Positions 63,014 to 64,000 of a stretch of 64,000 nt of DNA are shown here, one piece after another. The notes beneath the pieces are model-generated. The model had not been told where the DNA came from and did no database searches. It saw only the letters and a list, made by a program, of their open reading frames with translations. The translations under genes and the position numbers were made by a program. The stretch covers positions 62,001-126,000 of the forward strand of contig CAMIVY010000001.1 in NCBI GenBank assembly GCA_946402275.1, read 5' to 3'. This DNA comes from an uncultured Prevotella sp. GTDB taxonomy: Bacteria; Bacteroidota; Bacteroidia; Bacteroidales; Bacteroidaceae. How positions within the stretch are numbered: the stretch's first letter is position 1; the number at the start of each line of letters is the position of its first letter.

Positions 63014-64000
63014 CTAGTTACCCGAATCAAGTTTTTCGTAAATAGAATTGTTCGACTTATATTCCGGCACGATCTCCTTCATCTTCTTCACGGTAGCCAT
63101 GTCGTCATACTGCTTGGAAAGTTCGATAAGGTCATCGATATCCTGGCAAACCTGGGCGAAGTCATACTCGCGCACCTCTGCAATACGTATCTTCTCGTGG
63201 AAAGTGGGCTTCGTACCCTCCAACTCGTTCAGCACTTCCTCGTAAAGCTTCTCGCCAGGTCTCAGTCCCGTAAATTTGATTTCTACATTCTTGGCGCCCG
63301 ACAGTTTAATCATACGCTTGGCCAGGTCAGCAATCTTCACAGGCTTACCCATGTCAAACACGAATATCTCACCGCCGTTACCCTTCGTGCCAGCTTCCAA
63401 CACCAGCTTACAGGCCTCCGGTATCAGCATAAAGAAGCGGACGATTCGCTCGTCGGTCACCGTCACCGGGCCGCCGTTCTTGATCTGCTCACGGAACAAG
63501 GGAATCACGGAGCCGTTAGAGCCCAGCACATTACCGAAGCGGGTCGTCACAAATTGTGTTCTGGTTTCACTAGGCACCTTCTTCTCCTTGATGGCCTGGT
63601 CTAGTGCTTGCACATAAATCTCACAGATACGCTTCGAGCAACCCATCACGTTGGTGGGATTCACCGCCTTGTCAGTAGAAATCATCACAAATTTCTTCAC
63701 ACCGTATTTTACGGCCGTGTCGGCAATCACCTTCGTACCATAGATATTATTCAGCACAGCCTCCGAAGGGTTATCCTCCATCATAGGCACATGCTTATAG
63801 GCAGCAGCGTGGAACACATAGTCTGGACGATATTTCTTAAAGATTTCATCCATACGGGTCTTTCTGCTGATACTCGTCACCAGAGTCTCTGCCTGGATTT
63901 GCGGGAACTCTTTCGCCATCATCAGGCGGATATCGTGCTGTGGTGTCTCTGCCTGGTCTATCAGCACCATGTGTGAAGGGGCAAAGCGTGCCACCTGACG
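63014..64000 (-). CDS. CapD/WbpM-type nucleotide-sugar 4,6-dehydratase, C-terminal part (runs off window)
   Basis: The reading frame continues upstream of the ORF-track GTG to the window edge (RQVARFAPSHMVLIDQAETP), so this is the C-terminal part of a larger protein, probably about 640 residues with N-terminal membrane helices. Visible parts include YVFHAAAYKHVPMMEDNPSEAV, FVMISTDKAVNPTNVMGCSKR and TRFGNVLGSNGSVIPLFREQI, typical of UDP-GlcNAc or UDP-GlcNAc-like 4,6-dehydratases that start diamino- or deoxy-sugar synthesis for capsule. truA follows after 12 bp. Confidence 0.9.
   Translation of the reverse strand, partial: RQVARFAPSHMVLIDQAETPQHDIRLMMAKEFPQIQAETLVTSISRKTRMDEIFKKYRPDYVFHAAAYKHVPMMEDNPSEAVLNNIYGTKVIADTAVKYGVKKFVMISTDKAVNPTNVMGCSKRICEIYVQALDQAIKEKKVPSETRTQFVTTRFGNVLGSNGSVIPLFREQIKNGGPVTVTDERIVRFFMLIPEACKLVLEAGTKGNGGEIFVFDMGKPVKIADLAKRMIKLSGAKNVEIKFTGLRPGEKLYEEVLNELEGTKPTFHEKIRIAEVREYDFAQVCQDIDDLIELSKQYDDMATVKKMKEIVPEYKSNNSIYEKLDSGN

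Overview
The window looks like a chromosomal segment from a Bacteroidales bacterium, most likely Prevotella or a close relative. The evidence is the repeated TAnnTTTG (-7) promoter elements typical of Bacteroidetes, a fused lpxC-fabZ gene, the Bacteroidetes ATP synthase order atpD-C-(orf)-B-E-F-H-A-G, a periplasmic signal peptide on AtpB, and a tiny 'smalltalk'-type protein beside a HU-like gene. Species assignment is inference.

Region 1 (1-14.7 kb, all minus strand) is most of an aryl-polyene (APE)-type pigment cluster. It has three ketosynthases, two acyl carrier proteins, two hotdog dehydratases, a ketoreductase, a thioesterase, two acyltransferase-type enzymes (one fused to a family 2 glycosyltransferase), a SAM methyltransferase, a LolA-like carrier, a small DMT-type membrane protein, two desaturase-like flavoproteins (one cut by the window edge) and two exported proteins of unknown function. 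The genes are packed with overlaps or short gaps. A well-formed promoter about 360 nt upstream implies a long, structured leader containing a 27-codon ORF, a strong hairpin and an attenuator-like terminator. The expected starter-unit enzymes and exporter are not in view and probably lie left of position 1.

Region 2 (14.7-16.6 kb) is an accessory island: a gene-poor stretch with direct repeats, a large inverted repeat around a palindromic AT-rich core, a HU-like DNA-binding gene with a Gly/Ser/Thr/Asn-rich tail, and a 36-residue smalltalk-type gene missing from the ORF track.

Region 3 (16.6-34.8 kb) is housekeeping. It holds an esterase, a P1 peptidase, a thioesterase, a potassium channel with a zinc ribbon, a DUF2461 protein, a Dcu C4-dicarboxylate transporter, an HD phosphohydrolase, the lpxD-lpxC/fabZ-lpxA-miaA-PBP1A-helicase run, a C69 dipeptidase and EttA.

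Region 4 (34.8-49.6 kb) has the complete F-type ATP synthase operon (promoter and terminator visible), NhaD, a TPR protein, Def, RuvX, a SPOR lipoprotein, a YtxH/holin-like trio and an MltF-like transglycosylase.

Region 5 (49.6-64 kb) has hisG-hisD-hisC followed by an MFS transporter, then gyrA with a TPR gene, rfbC with a nitrilase-family gene, a HU-SPOR protein with an FHA/zinc-ribbon protein, and a CapD-like dehydratase (partial)-truA-EamA run.

The most unusual window-wide signal is a set of tandem tracts whose unit sequence differs from place to place but whose period is always seven bases. They sit at gene junctions, where they contribute stop codons and probable start codons, in the gyrA leader (12 units), and inside the coding sequence of the MFS gene, where loss or gain of one unit would shift the reading frame. 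None was found in the APE cluster.
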